From Rhopalosiphum padi (Eukaryota > Arthropoda > Insecta > Hemiptera > Aphididae), in contig NC_083600.1 of NCBI RefSeq assembly GCF_020882245.1, forward strand, positions 18,228,001 through 18,292,000: a DNA stretch of 64,000 nucleotides. Direction: 5' to 3'. The notes under the pieces are model-generated. The model saw nothing but the letters and a program-made list of their open reading frames with translations. It made no database searches and was not told the origin of the DNA. Positions 26,511 through 38,690 of the stretch are shown here, one piece after another (the stretch's first letter is position 1; the number at the start of each line of letters is the position of its first letter). Both the position numbers and the translations under genes were made by a program.

Positions 26511-29500
26511 ATGTGATGAATATTCGAAAACGTTCTTTCATAAGCATTTTTTCTATAACACTAGATGAATATCCACTACTGCTAAGTAAATTATAAAAAT
26601 AATAATTGCAGATAAAACTCGATTTGTAAACTACAAGTGCTCGACTATGGATCAAAAACGTTTCGTCTAAATGCATTGGTTTCGTGTTAAACGTAGAATT
26701 AGAATAAATCCCTGTTGTTATAAAAATACTGTATAATCGACATCTGACGAGATTATATAATATAATAACAAGTAAATATTATCAAGGAAATGAAATCGCC
26801 AAATTGTTTATTTTGAGTAATACACATAAGTCTTATTTATTATTTAATTTTTAATTTTATATTATTAAATACATTTCTATGCACTTAACGTGCTATTGTG
26901 TATAAGTATTATTTACAGAAAAAAAAGTATTGTTTGTAATGTACTCTATAGTTAATTCTAGGTTGTAGGTATTAGAGTTTGTACTTTAGTTTTAGAGGTT
27001 GACAATAAAATATCGTTTTTCTTTTTTTTTATTTCAAAAAATCGATAGTTAATATAATATAAGATATTCAACTGTATTATATAAATAATTTATAATTTGT
27101 TTCCATAATAGGTGTTATTAAAATTTTCTATTATATGCATAATTACTTTTTCTATTTTTTTTTTTTTTTACATTCCAAGTTTTACGCTCGCGAGTATAAA
27201 CGTATCTATAATACTTTATAGACTACAATAATTAAGTGTTTTAAACACGTTTTGTTACCAGAATATACGTATTGGTATTTTTTATGATCACGAATAAAAA
27301 TACAAGTGATCGTCAACGCATTCAATTCTCAGATTTTTGTAGGTTCTGTATATATTATTATTATTTGTGTATGCCTTTAGAGATTGTATAATGGTTGACA
27401 TGATTTCATCTAGCCCTACGTGAAAGTCATCGCTGTATTTAAATTTCCTACTTCTAATTTTATTTGTATACCTATACAGCATCAGTCATATAGATATATT
27501 ATGTTCCGTTGAATTTTAAGTGTTAACAATATAATATTCTTTTGAATGATATTGATACACGATGTCTTCTATATTTGCATACTTATATAGACTAAGGGAA
27601 TAGAACAAGTCTATAATGTATCAGTAGATATCATGTATATTGCACTATATTTTAATAGCAAACAACCACTATAATATACAACTATCTCTATGAATTACCT
27701 TAATCTATATATTTTTCGATACATACCTATTTTATTTATTTTTAAATATATAATAATTTATAAACAAGAATTATGTTTTGTTTAATTTTAGAAAATTGTT
27801 TTTTTTCTTTATTATTTTTTTAATCACTTTTTTAAGTAACAGGAGCTGTTTAGTTATTGATATATATTTTATAATTTCTTATTAGTAGTTTCCTCAAATG
27901 CGGTAAAAACCCTGTATACAAACAACATAATAGAAATATTAAAAATCTCTTCAGTATAATATGCTTAACTAAACTCTTTGGTGACCAATGATGACCTTAT
28001 CGTTATATTATCTTATCAAACTTTTTAGTGAGTTAATATATCATTTTTTTTGGCACTATTTTCGTTTAATACTTTTGAAAATATTCGCATTTATGTGCTA
28101 ATAAATTGTAGGCAATTAAACATATTTTTTTAGTACCTAGTTTTTATTAAAAACATTAAAAAAATTCCAATAAGGTAAACGAATTAAATTTAGTTTCCAT
28201 TTTTCAAAGTAATTGCTCCGAGACTTATTAAGATTAAGTAATTCTGAAGTCATACGAGGAATCAGCGCGTAAATAATATGAATACAAAATACAATGTTAT
28301 AAGATAAATTAAAAAATTAGAAACCGACATTTTCTTTTCTTTTGACACAGTTATTAAGAAATCGTGGATCTTGCTAACGTATATCAATAATATGATTGTA
28401 TATGTGTTAAACCTGATCAACGGTTCCAAATGACATATACGAAATGATCATACGCAACTTATAGGTTTATTTATTTTATTTGTGTGTTCTGTAATTTCGT
28501 ATCGTAAAAACGTGTCTGTTTCACTCATTTTAAAAACAGCTGATTATTGTAATTACTTTAATGACATTTATTAAATAGGAAAATAATAATTGTCGATTTG
28601 AGCTGTAACAATATAGTTTAATTCGAATTTTATTACACTATCTATTTAGTACTTAATGTGTATCTCCGGACTCGTGTATTTATAAATAGTTGATTGTATT
28701 TTTATTTTATTTGTATAATTTTTATTTTGTTAAATAAATCCATTAATGTATAATGAATATAGTTAATTTTACTAAATAGGTACAAGAAAATAAATGTTAT
28801 TCATGCATACCTAGTTTATAATACTAAAATGTGTTTTATGACTTAATAATTCTGTATATACAAATAGATTTTCCATATTTTTATATATTTCAAGATTTTG
28901 TACATTTTTAATGTATTTTTATAGTTTGACTAGACCATTAATTTAATCAATTATAATATAATAACAATAATTTTTGTCCGGATTGAAAAATAAAAGGACA
29001 GTAGATATTCAAAGTGTGCTAAACTATACTCAAACACACACCGTAGTATAATTTAATATGACATTATATTACATAGTATATTCACTATTCGGTATTGCAT
29101 TTAAAAATATACAATATCTGTATTATAATATATAATTATTGGTTTATTACAAATTAAACGTTTTTTTTTCAATTATGCAGATAATTGTATTGTATATGAT
29201 AACCGTGGTATAATACACGTCCCGTTCAAAGTATAGATTTTAAAAAGTTCTAACAATCGCTGTACATAGGTTATTAGCCATTTAAGTATATAATTTTATA
29301 TTAGTCATAGGCGCCGGCGATACATACGTTCAAATTGAAAATACTGATTAGGTCGAATCATCGTTGTCGTCTTCGAATTGAATGTAGAATGTATTTGTAT
29401 ATATGCGAAAGGGCACGTCTCTTCCTGAAAGCACTTGACGGATTCAAACAATATGCGTAGGTACGGCAAAAAAAAAACTAGGCGTTACAATGTATTTACA

Positions 29501-29800
29501 TTTAATAGTGATTATAATTGACTTTATTTGAATAAACCGTTATAATAATATCTGCACGATTGGATTGCGAATATTCAGGTGATGTATAAGTAGTAGGTAC
29601 TAGTGTGAATGGTGTATAATATATTATTATAATATTATACATATTATTTGAATATTTTATATGCATAGAGTTTCGACGACTTCGCGTAAAGCTAGACGAT
29701 TAATTCGAATTTTTTACAACTCAAGTGAGTTATAGGCATATTGTACTTATATCTTTATTTAAACTAATATTTAGTCTACTGTTTTTATATTAGTTATAGA
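26511..29800. other. AT-rich non-coding stretch
   Basis: I see no supported gene or clear repeat borders. Small minus-strand frames (26488-26676 and 27288-27482) lack recognisable features. Confidence 0.45.
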
Positions 29801-31179
29801 CAAGGCTTATTCTAAGGATTTTTACCTACTGCCCAAACACACTGAAGTTTGTTTCATGAAATTTATTTGGAAAATTATACTTATCCCCCCCCCCAAAAAA
29901 AAAAAAAATAAATTGTATATTGATATTTGAGAATTCGGAAAAAATATTATACGGAAAAATATTTAAAAAATACCTACGGATCTTTTCCGTTGTACGTATA
30001 CCATTATTTAAATTGAGTTTTTTTATTACGTAACGCTAGTTAATAACTGTATATAATATAATATATGCATTAATTACGTAAAAATAGTTTTAATAGCAAA
30101 CATTTCGAGACATGAGACATAGGTATAGTGATTATATTATAACTAAAACTTGTCAAAATTGTTGCTTTTTATACTTATTAGATATTATTAATTACAATTT
30201 TACGATAGTACAAATAGTACACTACAATTTAAATATCTAAATAATGAAAATATATTTTATATATTTAAAATTTTCTTTTTTTGAATGATTTGTATCCTCC
30301 TCTTCTAGGACATCGTTTTGTAAGACCTGAGAATTCAACGATTGATCAAAAATGCTTTTAAACCAATCTTGTTCTCGTGCTTTAGAAGTTTCTTTTAATC
30401 GTCGGTTTGATAAGTTTATCCATAACAAAGTTGCAGGTCTTGGATCCCATAATATTAAAGGTGGCATGTTAAAGTAGACAAATAAATATTCATTTTCTGT
30501 TTCAACTATAAGACTTTGACGATCTGAAGATTTTAAAATATTACTCGTACTTATATGAGACGTTCTACGTCTGCACTGTGTGGTTTGGCCACTAGAACTC
30601 TAGAAATAATTATTAATACTGTATTGAATGAAGTATAAGTTGCAAGATAATCTACTAATTTAGCCATAGACATTTTGTGTAAATTTTCAATTTCTTCTAA
30701 TTCTAGTACTTCTGCATACTCCAATGATAGTCTTGTTATGTCTAAATCATTTCCAATAATCCGATGAACTTCTTTTAACTGAACTTGAGTTAATGATTTA
30801 AGGTTTATAAATGGTTTTAGAACATGTACTAGCTGATCATTAATATTAATTCGTTGCAATAAAAAAATAGTCAAACTTTCTACGATTTCTTGACATACAG
30901 CATTAACATTTCGAGATTCTGTCGCAAATAAGTGATGTCGATTTTGCCTTTTTAGAGAGGAATTACCTTCGGTCAACTTTATACCTTTTATTGAATTTAA
31001 ATTTTGATCTTTGAGTTTATAAATTACACAAATTTTAAATACTCAGTAGAAATTCAATCATTCTATAAGAAAAATTATATTTTTTTAAGGTGCCCATACC
31101 TATTCATAAATCCAACTGCCCGTTTGATTTTTCCTAGTGCCCAATTGGGTCCTACTGCCCGTTAAAATAATAAGCCTTG
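29801..31179 (-). mobile_element. Internally deleted hAT transposon, 1379 bp
   Basis: The ends are inverted copies of CAAGGCTTATT: the left end at 29801-29811, and the right end reading AATAAGCCTTG up to 31179. Each end is followed inward by ACTGCCC/GGGCAGT subterminal motifs. The flanking 8-mers GTTATAGA (29793-29800) and GTTATAGG (31180-31187) agree at 7 of 8, the length typical of hAT target duplications. The interior encodes on the minus strand only the C-terminal part of a hAT transposase (see 30237-31042). A poly-C/poly-A tract lies near 29885-29909. At 1.4 kb it is far shorter than a complete autonomous hAT element, so the 5' part of the transposase gene has been lost. Confidence 0.85.
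30237..31042 (-). pseudogene. hAT transposase C-terminal remnant, frameshifted
   Basis: The minus-strand frame runs from 31042 to a stop at 30551-30553, then continues after a shift to 30237. It carries the hAT C-terminal dimerisation signature: a V-AKPHSADVERLI block, then after the shift STSNILKSSDRQSL and a NEYLFVYFN segment. The break is a two-base TA excess at 30552-30553 (CTCATA-TA-AGT). Dropping it restores the continuous hAT-like reading. Only about 268 codons remain. The DNA-binding zinc finger and most of the RNase-H-like core are absent, and a TGA stands just upstream at 31043-31045. It lies wholly within the element with terminal repeats, so it is a dead transposase rather than a host gene. 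Some host genes derive from hAT transposases, but the frameshift argues against that here. Confidence 0.8.
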
Positions 31180-34100
31180 GTTATAGGCAAATGGCAATAG
31201 TCGATTACACACAGTATGTAACTTGCAGGATATCAGCTATTCATAAATATAGTTAATTTTTATTTTACAAAATTTGTAAAGAGATATGATATTATTATAC
31301 TGCTATCAAGTTCGGACATCTTATAATAAATAGACATCTTTGTAATAATTATTTTAATTTGTGATTTTCTACCACTTACACATTATTTAAAATCTTCCCT
31401 TAATAAACATCTTCTTTTATATTATACTCGTAGAAATATTTCTAAAACAGTTGACAAGAAATATTATATAATTTTTATAATTGAGTTTTAAGATGCTCCC
31501 CAAAATCGGATTCTAAAAGAAGCCAGTTTTTAAAGCTTAATAAAAAATAATATAGACTATACATTTATTCATTATTACTCGTATTTAATTTCATTGTTTT
31601 TGGATTTATTTGATCGTTGGAATTATTGTAATCGTTGCTATAAAAAAAAGTAATATAATATTGCTATTATATTAAGTCATTAACGGAAAACTATCGTTCT
31701 ATAAATGTTACAAATACCACGAGAAAAATTGTTATAAATTAGTAAATGGGACGACGAGAAGATAGCAAATTTTTCAAATGAATTTACTTAACGAACATCG
31801 TATTCTTATTGAAAAATATCCGCTGTACTATATTTATAGATTATAATATATAATTAACTTTATACTCAGTTTTCGCTATTGTCGTGTAAAAAACGTCATT
31901 ACGCCACATTATAAGTAGGTATATTGTTGACAGAATATAATATATATTACAATAATGCTTGTACCTTGTAAAATTATTATTTCCCGAACATGAATGAAAC
32001 TCTTCGGCCTTGATGTATATTATATTTTTTGCGTCAACAAGATTTTGACATGATTATACCGCGAAATTGTTATTAATTTCTCAATGTACATTATAAATTT
32101 AATAATACACATCATGATCTATGTACATTGTACATATTATATTATACAGGAAAAATAATATGTGTATAATATGCAATTTACATTATATATTATAATGCTA
32201 TTTTATATATTGATTCGTCTTGCTCATTTCCTTACGAAATTTTAAACTTAAAATTAATTCAAATTAATCGACAATAATGTTTAGGGTCTATATTTTAAAT
32301 CATAGTGATGATTGTTTAATAACGTGGGTAAACTCAGGTAAAGCGGTAATTTGTGACATAGTGCGATACTGCGATACCGTCATGGACTATGGATGTTGAA
32401 CATACACACTACACAGGACTAATAATAGGTATACAAGTATCGTAATGCTCATCGGTAATTGATTATAATTTTTTAACATGCATATTAAAATTGTAATTTG
32501 GACAAATAAATTAATATTAAATTCAATATATATATATTTATATATGTGTTAAAAGTTATTACGTTATTAGTACAATTGTACAATATATACATTTTTATAT
32601 TCATGCGTAAATAAATTATCATAAAAACTTTAAAAGTTATTTGATAATTAACACTTATGACTGCAACCTTTAGGATCATTGGATAATAATTAAGTGAAAA
32701 AAAAAGGAACAAAAATACAATTTTCATTTACATATTTACATATTTCATATACATATCTTATACCTAATATAATCTTTTAATAACTTTGTATAAAATGTTT
32801 GATTTTATACATAAATATTTATAAGTATTTTGGCCAGGCTGCAGTGCAATTGATGGTTTAAGTTTAACATGCCCAAGATATATGACTATTATTACTATAA
32901 ATATGTATTTCATTAAATTCATATACCTTTTATGATTATATTGACTTATAATAATACATCTAACGGTTTCAAAAATATGTATTTTTTTTTTCTAAACATT
33001 TAGACCTACTAATTTAAAACAGTGTAGAATATCATTATAATTAAGGCATGCAGTAATGAGCTACGATGTTTTTTAATTGATTCATAAATAATATATAAGT
33101 AAGTAGGTGCATTGTATATTTTAATAAAATAAAATGATGCCATTAAAAAATATTCTAGTAAAATATTACTATTACATTTTGAGTGAAGCAAGTAATGTAT
33201 TGATGTTACGATGATTTGATTTTTCTTTTTGTTTATCATTAATTTTTTCTAGAAGTTCTTCGTTAGAAAAAATTTTTATATACCTATAGTTGATTTTATA
33301 AAGAGGTCAATTTTTTATTTTCTCAGTAATAACAGAAAACATAGGGAAAAACTACCAAAATAGTGAGAAAATTAGTGAAATCTACAATACAAGTTATTGA
33401 TGACAATAATTTATGTTATTGTTTATTTATTTATCTTCATTAAGTAAATTATTATTAATTGTTAAAAATTTTATTGATTTTTTTATAAATGGTTAGGTTG
33501 GGTTACATATAATAGAATTTTAGTACATTTTATTACTATTATAATTAGTTTCTATAATATATGACTGTGTTGACGGAATAAAGTAATCTAGATAATTATA
33601 AAATCAATACATTTCTCATATTGTTTTCAAAATATAAAAGTCTTATTACTTAATACTAATCAGTAATCAGTATATTACATTCAGTTAAACTAATCAACTT
33701 AAATTCTTTATCGAATGCAATCATATTTATCATCATGTGTATAGAAACTTACTACTGCTTATAATATACACTATCCCAAAAGTCACCTTCCTGTTCACAA
33801 TCCAGGTAATATATATTGTAAAAATATGTTCTGTAATTTACGTTTTGATTGACATCAAAATAGAACTTTTAAGTTTAAATTAATCTTAAAAATTGGGAAA
33901 GATCAAAATGCACTTATTTTTGTAGAATTTCATTTGAGACAGAACAATTTAATAGTTATATTGCACTCGTTCCGATCATTCTATAAAATCTATTTACTAA
34001 CAAATATAAATAAATAATGGTTCTCCTCACATTATACATTTTTTTCTAAATTAGGTATTAAATCAAACGACACACGCTAAAATGTAAATTAAAATTAACT

Positions 34101-34320
34101 TTTATAAGTTCTATGGAATTATCGGATCAAATGCGATTCAAACATTTTTGATTAGGTAAAGAGAGAAGTTTGACTATGTTTGTGTATTCAGTTGATGACG
34201 CACATAGGTTGATATAATGTAAAATAAAGTGATTATATAATATCATATGATATAACGATTGGCGGGAAAACGCGTGTATATCATAATATAAGTATAACCA
34301 CAATATCACGTGACGAATCG
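31180..34320. other. AT-rich non-coding stretch
   Basis: No gene is supported. The minus-strand frames 32485-32727 and 33009-33239 are dominated by I, Y, L and F codons of AT-rich DNA and have no recognisable motif. A short direct duplication, GCGATACTGCGATACC, occurs near 32363. Confidence 0.45.
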
Positions 34321-34362
34321 ATCGCTGCATCATATAATATATAATATAACTCCTGCAGCGAT
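34321..34362. repeat. Stem-loop with 9-bp perfect arms
   Basis: ATCGCTGCA (34321-34329) pairs with TGCAGCGAT (34354-34362) across a 24-base AT-rich loop. It is close to the left border of the MITE at 34549 but not part of it. Function is unknown. Confidence 0.4.
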
Positions 34363-34548
34363 ATGATGACAATATCGTTTATTTTGTGACATAATTATTT
34401 TAATATTACAGTGAGTCATATCTGAGTGTCTTACACATCCCGAACACGGATTTCGCGGGTCGTTGGTCACAACTCCGTTCCATAAGCATACATATACGGT
34501 AATAATATACAAAACGTAAAATGATTGTACCAATAGAAATATTTTATA

Positions 34549-35203
34549 CAGGGCGATTCAAATATAATGTCCATCCCCTTTTCTTCTTCAATAACGCAGT
34601 TACTCAAAATCTGATTTTTGGAATTATTTAATACATACTTAAGGATCATATTATAGTCTTCAAATTTCAAATTATTGATATTTTTTGTACTACTTAACGA
34701 GTGCCCTGTGAAGATCCAAACTTTTATTTTTCATATAGGACCCCCTTCCCTCTTTTAAAAAGTAAACTTCTTAGCAGATCATTTATCTGAAAACGTTAAC
34801 GCGATTTTGTTACGAACTTTTGAAAAATTAGTTTTTGAGTTATTTTTGTGTAGATACTACGGATAATAGGTCCATGATAATAGATCGGTACTAAAATAAA
34901 AAAAAATAATATGTCAATAATGTATACCATTCTAGATATCAATATTATTATTTATATACAAATGACCCAAGTATAGTAAATACTAGATTCGACATTACAT
35001 GAATTTTATATTTTTCTTCACTTGTTCAAAGATTTTATAAGCTTGTACAAGACACTCCTTAAGTAAGGAATGACAACAACAAAAATCTCAAGAATTTGAA
35101 AATATGGTTTTTGAATACGTTCAAAAATTCTAAAAATCATAATTTGAACAAATTAATTATCAAGCAAAAGAATGAGGATGTGCGTGTTCAGTGAATCATC
35201 CTG
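34549..35203. mobile_element. Second TA-target MITE copy, 655 bp
   Basis: The left end is CAGGGCGATTCAAATATAAT. The right end, read inward from 35203, is CAGGATGATTCACTGAACAC. TA lies directly outside both ends (34547-34548 and 35204-35205). The left 200 bp align with the MITE at 10381, sharing TTCTTCAATAA, then a TACTCAAAATCTGATTTTT-like block, then TACTTAA. There is no transposase frame. The minus-strand frame 34467-34670 overlaps the terminus and is not a gene. Confidence 0.75.
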
Positions 35204-35232
35204 TAAAATGAAATATAATATACATAACTATA

Positions 35233-35505
35233 TTAAAAATGGCCGGTGTATTCGAACCCCGTCGCCGGTCTCGCGTAAACGAATTCCGGGATTACCGGGC
35301 CGGGTTGCGCAACCACGCGGTTACCATTAGCGTACAAAGAACCCGGACAGAGCATCTCCTCTACCGCGGCAATGTGTCCTTCGCCACCACCCGATCCACG
35401 TGGTGCGTGTGTGTTACGTGATGCGAACGAGCGCTCGTACATCCGCCCAGCTCGCACTGCACCGGGTCTGCACCGCCCACGACACGACACCGCCGGTTCT
35501 CCCTT
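35233..35505 (-). CDS. Unrecognised candidate coding exon
   Basis: This GC-rich block, sharply different from its AT-rich neighbours, has an open minus-strand frame ending at a TAA at 35233. The predicted end reads ...VVAQPGPVIPEFVYARPATG then FEYTGHF, with balanced codon use and no low-complexity runs. A possible splice acceptor (CTTGAAAG) lies just inside the upstream TGA at 35506-35508. I recognise no domain. The plus strand also has open frames here, and one ends at a good donor, CCAG/GTGCGT, at 35550, so strand and coding status are uncertain. It may instead be a CpG-rich promoter region. Confidence 0.2.
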   Translation of the reverse strand, partial: KGEPAVSCRGRCRPGAVRAGRMYERSFASRNTHAPRGSGGGEGHIAAVEEMLCPGSLYANGNRVVAQPGPVIPEFVYARPATGFEYTGHF

Positions 35506-35759
35506 TCAAGGTGACGGTAGAAAGTTTCGTGACAGCAGCTGCTACTCCAGGTGCGTATTACTATATTATTATTATTATTAATATTAATATATGCACTGCG
35601 CCACGAGTGGTGGTGGAGTTTTGTGCGGCGGTGGGGGCTTCGGACTTCGTGGAGGACGATTGACGGACCGGAAGAGAGGGAGGACGGGAGAACGGAAGCG
35701 GGACCGAAGAGAAAGTCGGTCGTCGCCGGCTAGACTTGTATCACGCCGGCCGATTGACA

Positions 35760-35996
35760 CTGGGTCAGTATTATAGTAGTGTCTTCAGCGCGAACATCGG
35801 ACAGTACAATTTTACACTCGTTCGCGACAGTGTCCACGCGGTGCAAAGTATAAAATATACTAAACGCACATAAAAAATTGTTGAAAAAAAAATTATATTA
35901 ACGTAATATAAACGTCCAAACAACGCGATTCCGGTTTTTTTCGTAGTGACAGTCCAGCTGGATACAGTTATTATACATACATGGTCGTAAAATTTG
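35760..35996 (+). promoter_or_regulatory. Candidate promoter and non-coding first exon
   Basis: A TATAG motif at 35772 lies about 30 bases upstream of an initiator-like GACAGTAC at 35800-35806. The following sequence has no long frame and ends at a strong splice donor, TTTG/GTGAGTAA, at 35997. The ZP-domain gene on the same strand needs at least one upstream untranslated exon, because its first coding exon begins with a splice acceptor. This segment is a plausible source, but the implied intron is over 10 kb and no sequence evidence joins them. Confidence 0.22.
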
Positions 35997-35999
35997 GTG

Positions 36000-38285
36000 A
36001 GTAAATAAGAAATTATATATTATCAGTTTTTTTTAAATTTTAAAGACAAACTTTCTTAACGTCAAACAATAATATTTAGTATCGCGTTCTATCTTAGATT
36101 TATCGATCATAATATATATATATATATATATATATATAAGAACTATAAAAAATAATAGAAAAGTTAATGTGATACAATAGTTATATTATTCTAACGGTTC
36201 GATATTATATAACAGCATAATAATACTATTGATTATTAGCATCTATCTAACTTCCCTCGTCTGCGACAGCAATAAGTACCCACCACTACGGGGTATCGTT
36301 ATTGTCTAGTATATACACGTACACGTTCGCGCCTTCGGCTTATTAAACGTCAATATTAAACACAAACGACAGGTGGCATTGTCTAACGACGCGCAGTAAA
36401 ACCGTTTTTTTTTTTTTAATGTTGTTGTTATACTATTCTTTTCTTTTCGCCGTCCTTCAATTGAAAGTAAAACGAAAAACCTGCAAACAGTGGGCAGACG
36501 CGCACAATGGGAATTAACGGAACAAAAGACTTTTGTAAACGCTAAGAAAGTCCAAAATTTATTCACCCCTCCGGTTACTATCGTGAAGTACCGGCCCGTG
36601 ACGAAGATCGTCCGGTCGGCGCGTGTTCGCGTAGTTTAATAATTATGGGTATGGATGCACATAAAATATGGATACTTTCTTCGTCGGAATAAACGGACAT
36701 TCCTCGGAGAAAGGACTGCCGCCCAAGGTCAAGCGTTTAGAAATGCGTTCAAATCGACTGTTACAATACTAAACGCGCCCGAAACAATCGTACTATATGA
36801 TGTATACAATATTATAATATCTTCTCCGTTTTTTTATTTATTTTCGCCCATTTCCATTGGTTTAGAACCATCGAACTATCGCCCGTCACGAGCCGCGACC
36901 CCATCGTCAGAATTGAATAATGATTTCCGAATAAATAGCAAATATACACTTTTAACCATTGTGCATAATATGTGCAATGTAAACATGCAGGTTTAGAAGA
37001 CATTTACTTTCAGAGTCACTGAACCGCGGTAAACAGTGGCCAAAAAATACATTCAGGCGACCTTGGTGGTTTTTTCTTTCTGTGACATCTTATGACTAGT
37101 GGAGTATATCGCAATAATACGTATGATAATAATAATATGTACTATAGTCTCCTATGTTTTAACAAAAAATTATGTCTGTAAACCATACATGTTATCAATA
37201 ACTACAGTTGCGGTCAAATCAAATTATGTAAAACTGTATATACCCGTTAAATAGTAACCGGCTTAAAATACAAGTTATTCCTAAAAAATTAACATTATTA
37301 TTACATAATACATTTAGATATCAACGCATAGACTAAACAGGAGTAATAAATGTATAAAAATTTAATGTTTTCAGTGATCATTAATTAGTAATTAATTAAT
37401 GATTTGTTTAAATTCTCTTTGTAGGCATGATTGTTTTAATTTATTGTTTACATTATTAATTACCTACTGATAACACGCAAAATGTATACACTATAATTAC
37501 AACAAGTAGATTTAATTGATTTTTAAATAGTGTATAAATCGATTCCTTTTAATCAAAAAAAGGTGTTTAAATTTTAAATTCGAATAAATTATAACATACA
37601 ATAAGACTCATACAGTGGTTAAATAATAAGAACTTTAATAGAATAAAATAATAGTTTTCATACAACCTTTGATTATTATAAAAGTACGATAATACATTAT
37701 TATTATCAATTAAATATAGACATTATAAAACTCAGACAACGATAAGTAAATTTGAAATAATCGCATCTTTTAGAAAAATAATTTTATAATATGTCTGATT
37801 GACTGCAACCGGTGCCTAAAACGTTTAAAGTCGTTGACCGTACAAAAATTTGAATTCATATTTGCTAACACTGTGTTGTTTGAATAAATTTATCGCATAA
37901 ACCGTAATAATAATATGAATAAATATGTAGACATTGCTTCATCAAAAACATTGGATAATACCGCAACTTGCCCAACCCCTCTCGTCAAGAATCCTTCCGT
38001 AGTCTTTCTATATATACGCGTGTAATATTCAGTTTCATATTTACAAACAAGTTTCGCTACCCCGTCATCTGCATCTTATTTTAAGACGTTTTTAAACAGG
38101 TTTATAACAGGTTTAACCAATAAAATATTGTAGTTCGTTAAAAATAAATGTAAAAACACTTTATTGGATTGAGATTTTTCGACTGTAATTTTTTTTTTAT
38201 TATTATTATTATTATCATTTTAAATATTATCACCTCTCGAGAGGACGTATTATACATAATATTATAATGTACACGCGGTACGGTG
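36000..38285. other. Non-coding stretch with TA microsatellite
   Basis: A pure AT run lies at 36112-36138. The GC-richer stretch at about 36240-36780 contains frames on both strands (36306-36566 minus and 36655-36996 plus) without recognisable domains. The rest is AT-rich. Confidence 0.35.
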
Positions 38286-38690
38286 TAAACGCATATTTCC
38301 GTTGGTGATCTCCGCAAGGTCGCGTCATCTCGCCCAAGGCACCAACCCCCCAGTACACAGGTCGCACGCACGTACACCGACGTGCAGCACACTGAGCAGC
38401 GCACCGCGGACGGGGCAAGTGCCGGCCGGCGGGTGCAACTTTCGTCCGGCGAGTGGGTCACGGTCAGGCCCAACAGCCAATATGATACGCGAACGCGAGA
38501 TTAGGGGGCCCGCGCGCAAACCAGTTCCCCGGCGTGTACGCGACGACCAGTTTCCCCTTATATACGACGAGCGTCTGAAAAATTAGGTTAATACGAGTCG
38601 GCGTCGTTTCTGCTGCAGAGAGCCGTTCGCCAACGTCCGCGGCGGTGGCGGCAGTCGTAACGATATTATTAATAAGACGCACTGTATTAA
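38286..38690. promoter_or_regulatory. CpG-rich island of unknown role
   Basis: A dense GC/CpG block with open frames in several overlapping phases on both strands (for example 38302-38586 plus and 38464-38868 minus). That is expected of GC-rich DNA and does not single out a coding frame. A TATATA motif lies at 38559. No domain is recognised. It could be a promoter region or an untranslated exon of the ZP gene or of an unknown transcript. Confidence 0.22.

Noticed and set aside
30237..31042. A domesticated hAT-derived host gene
   Set aside because: It is frameshifted, lacks the upstream domains, and sits inside terminal repeats and a target duplication, so a dead element is the simpler reading.
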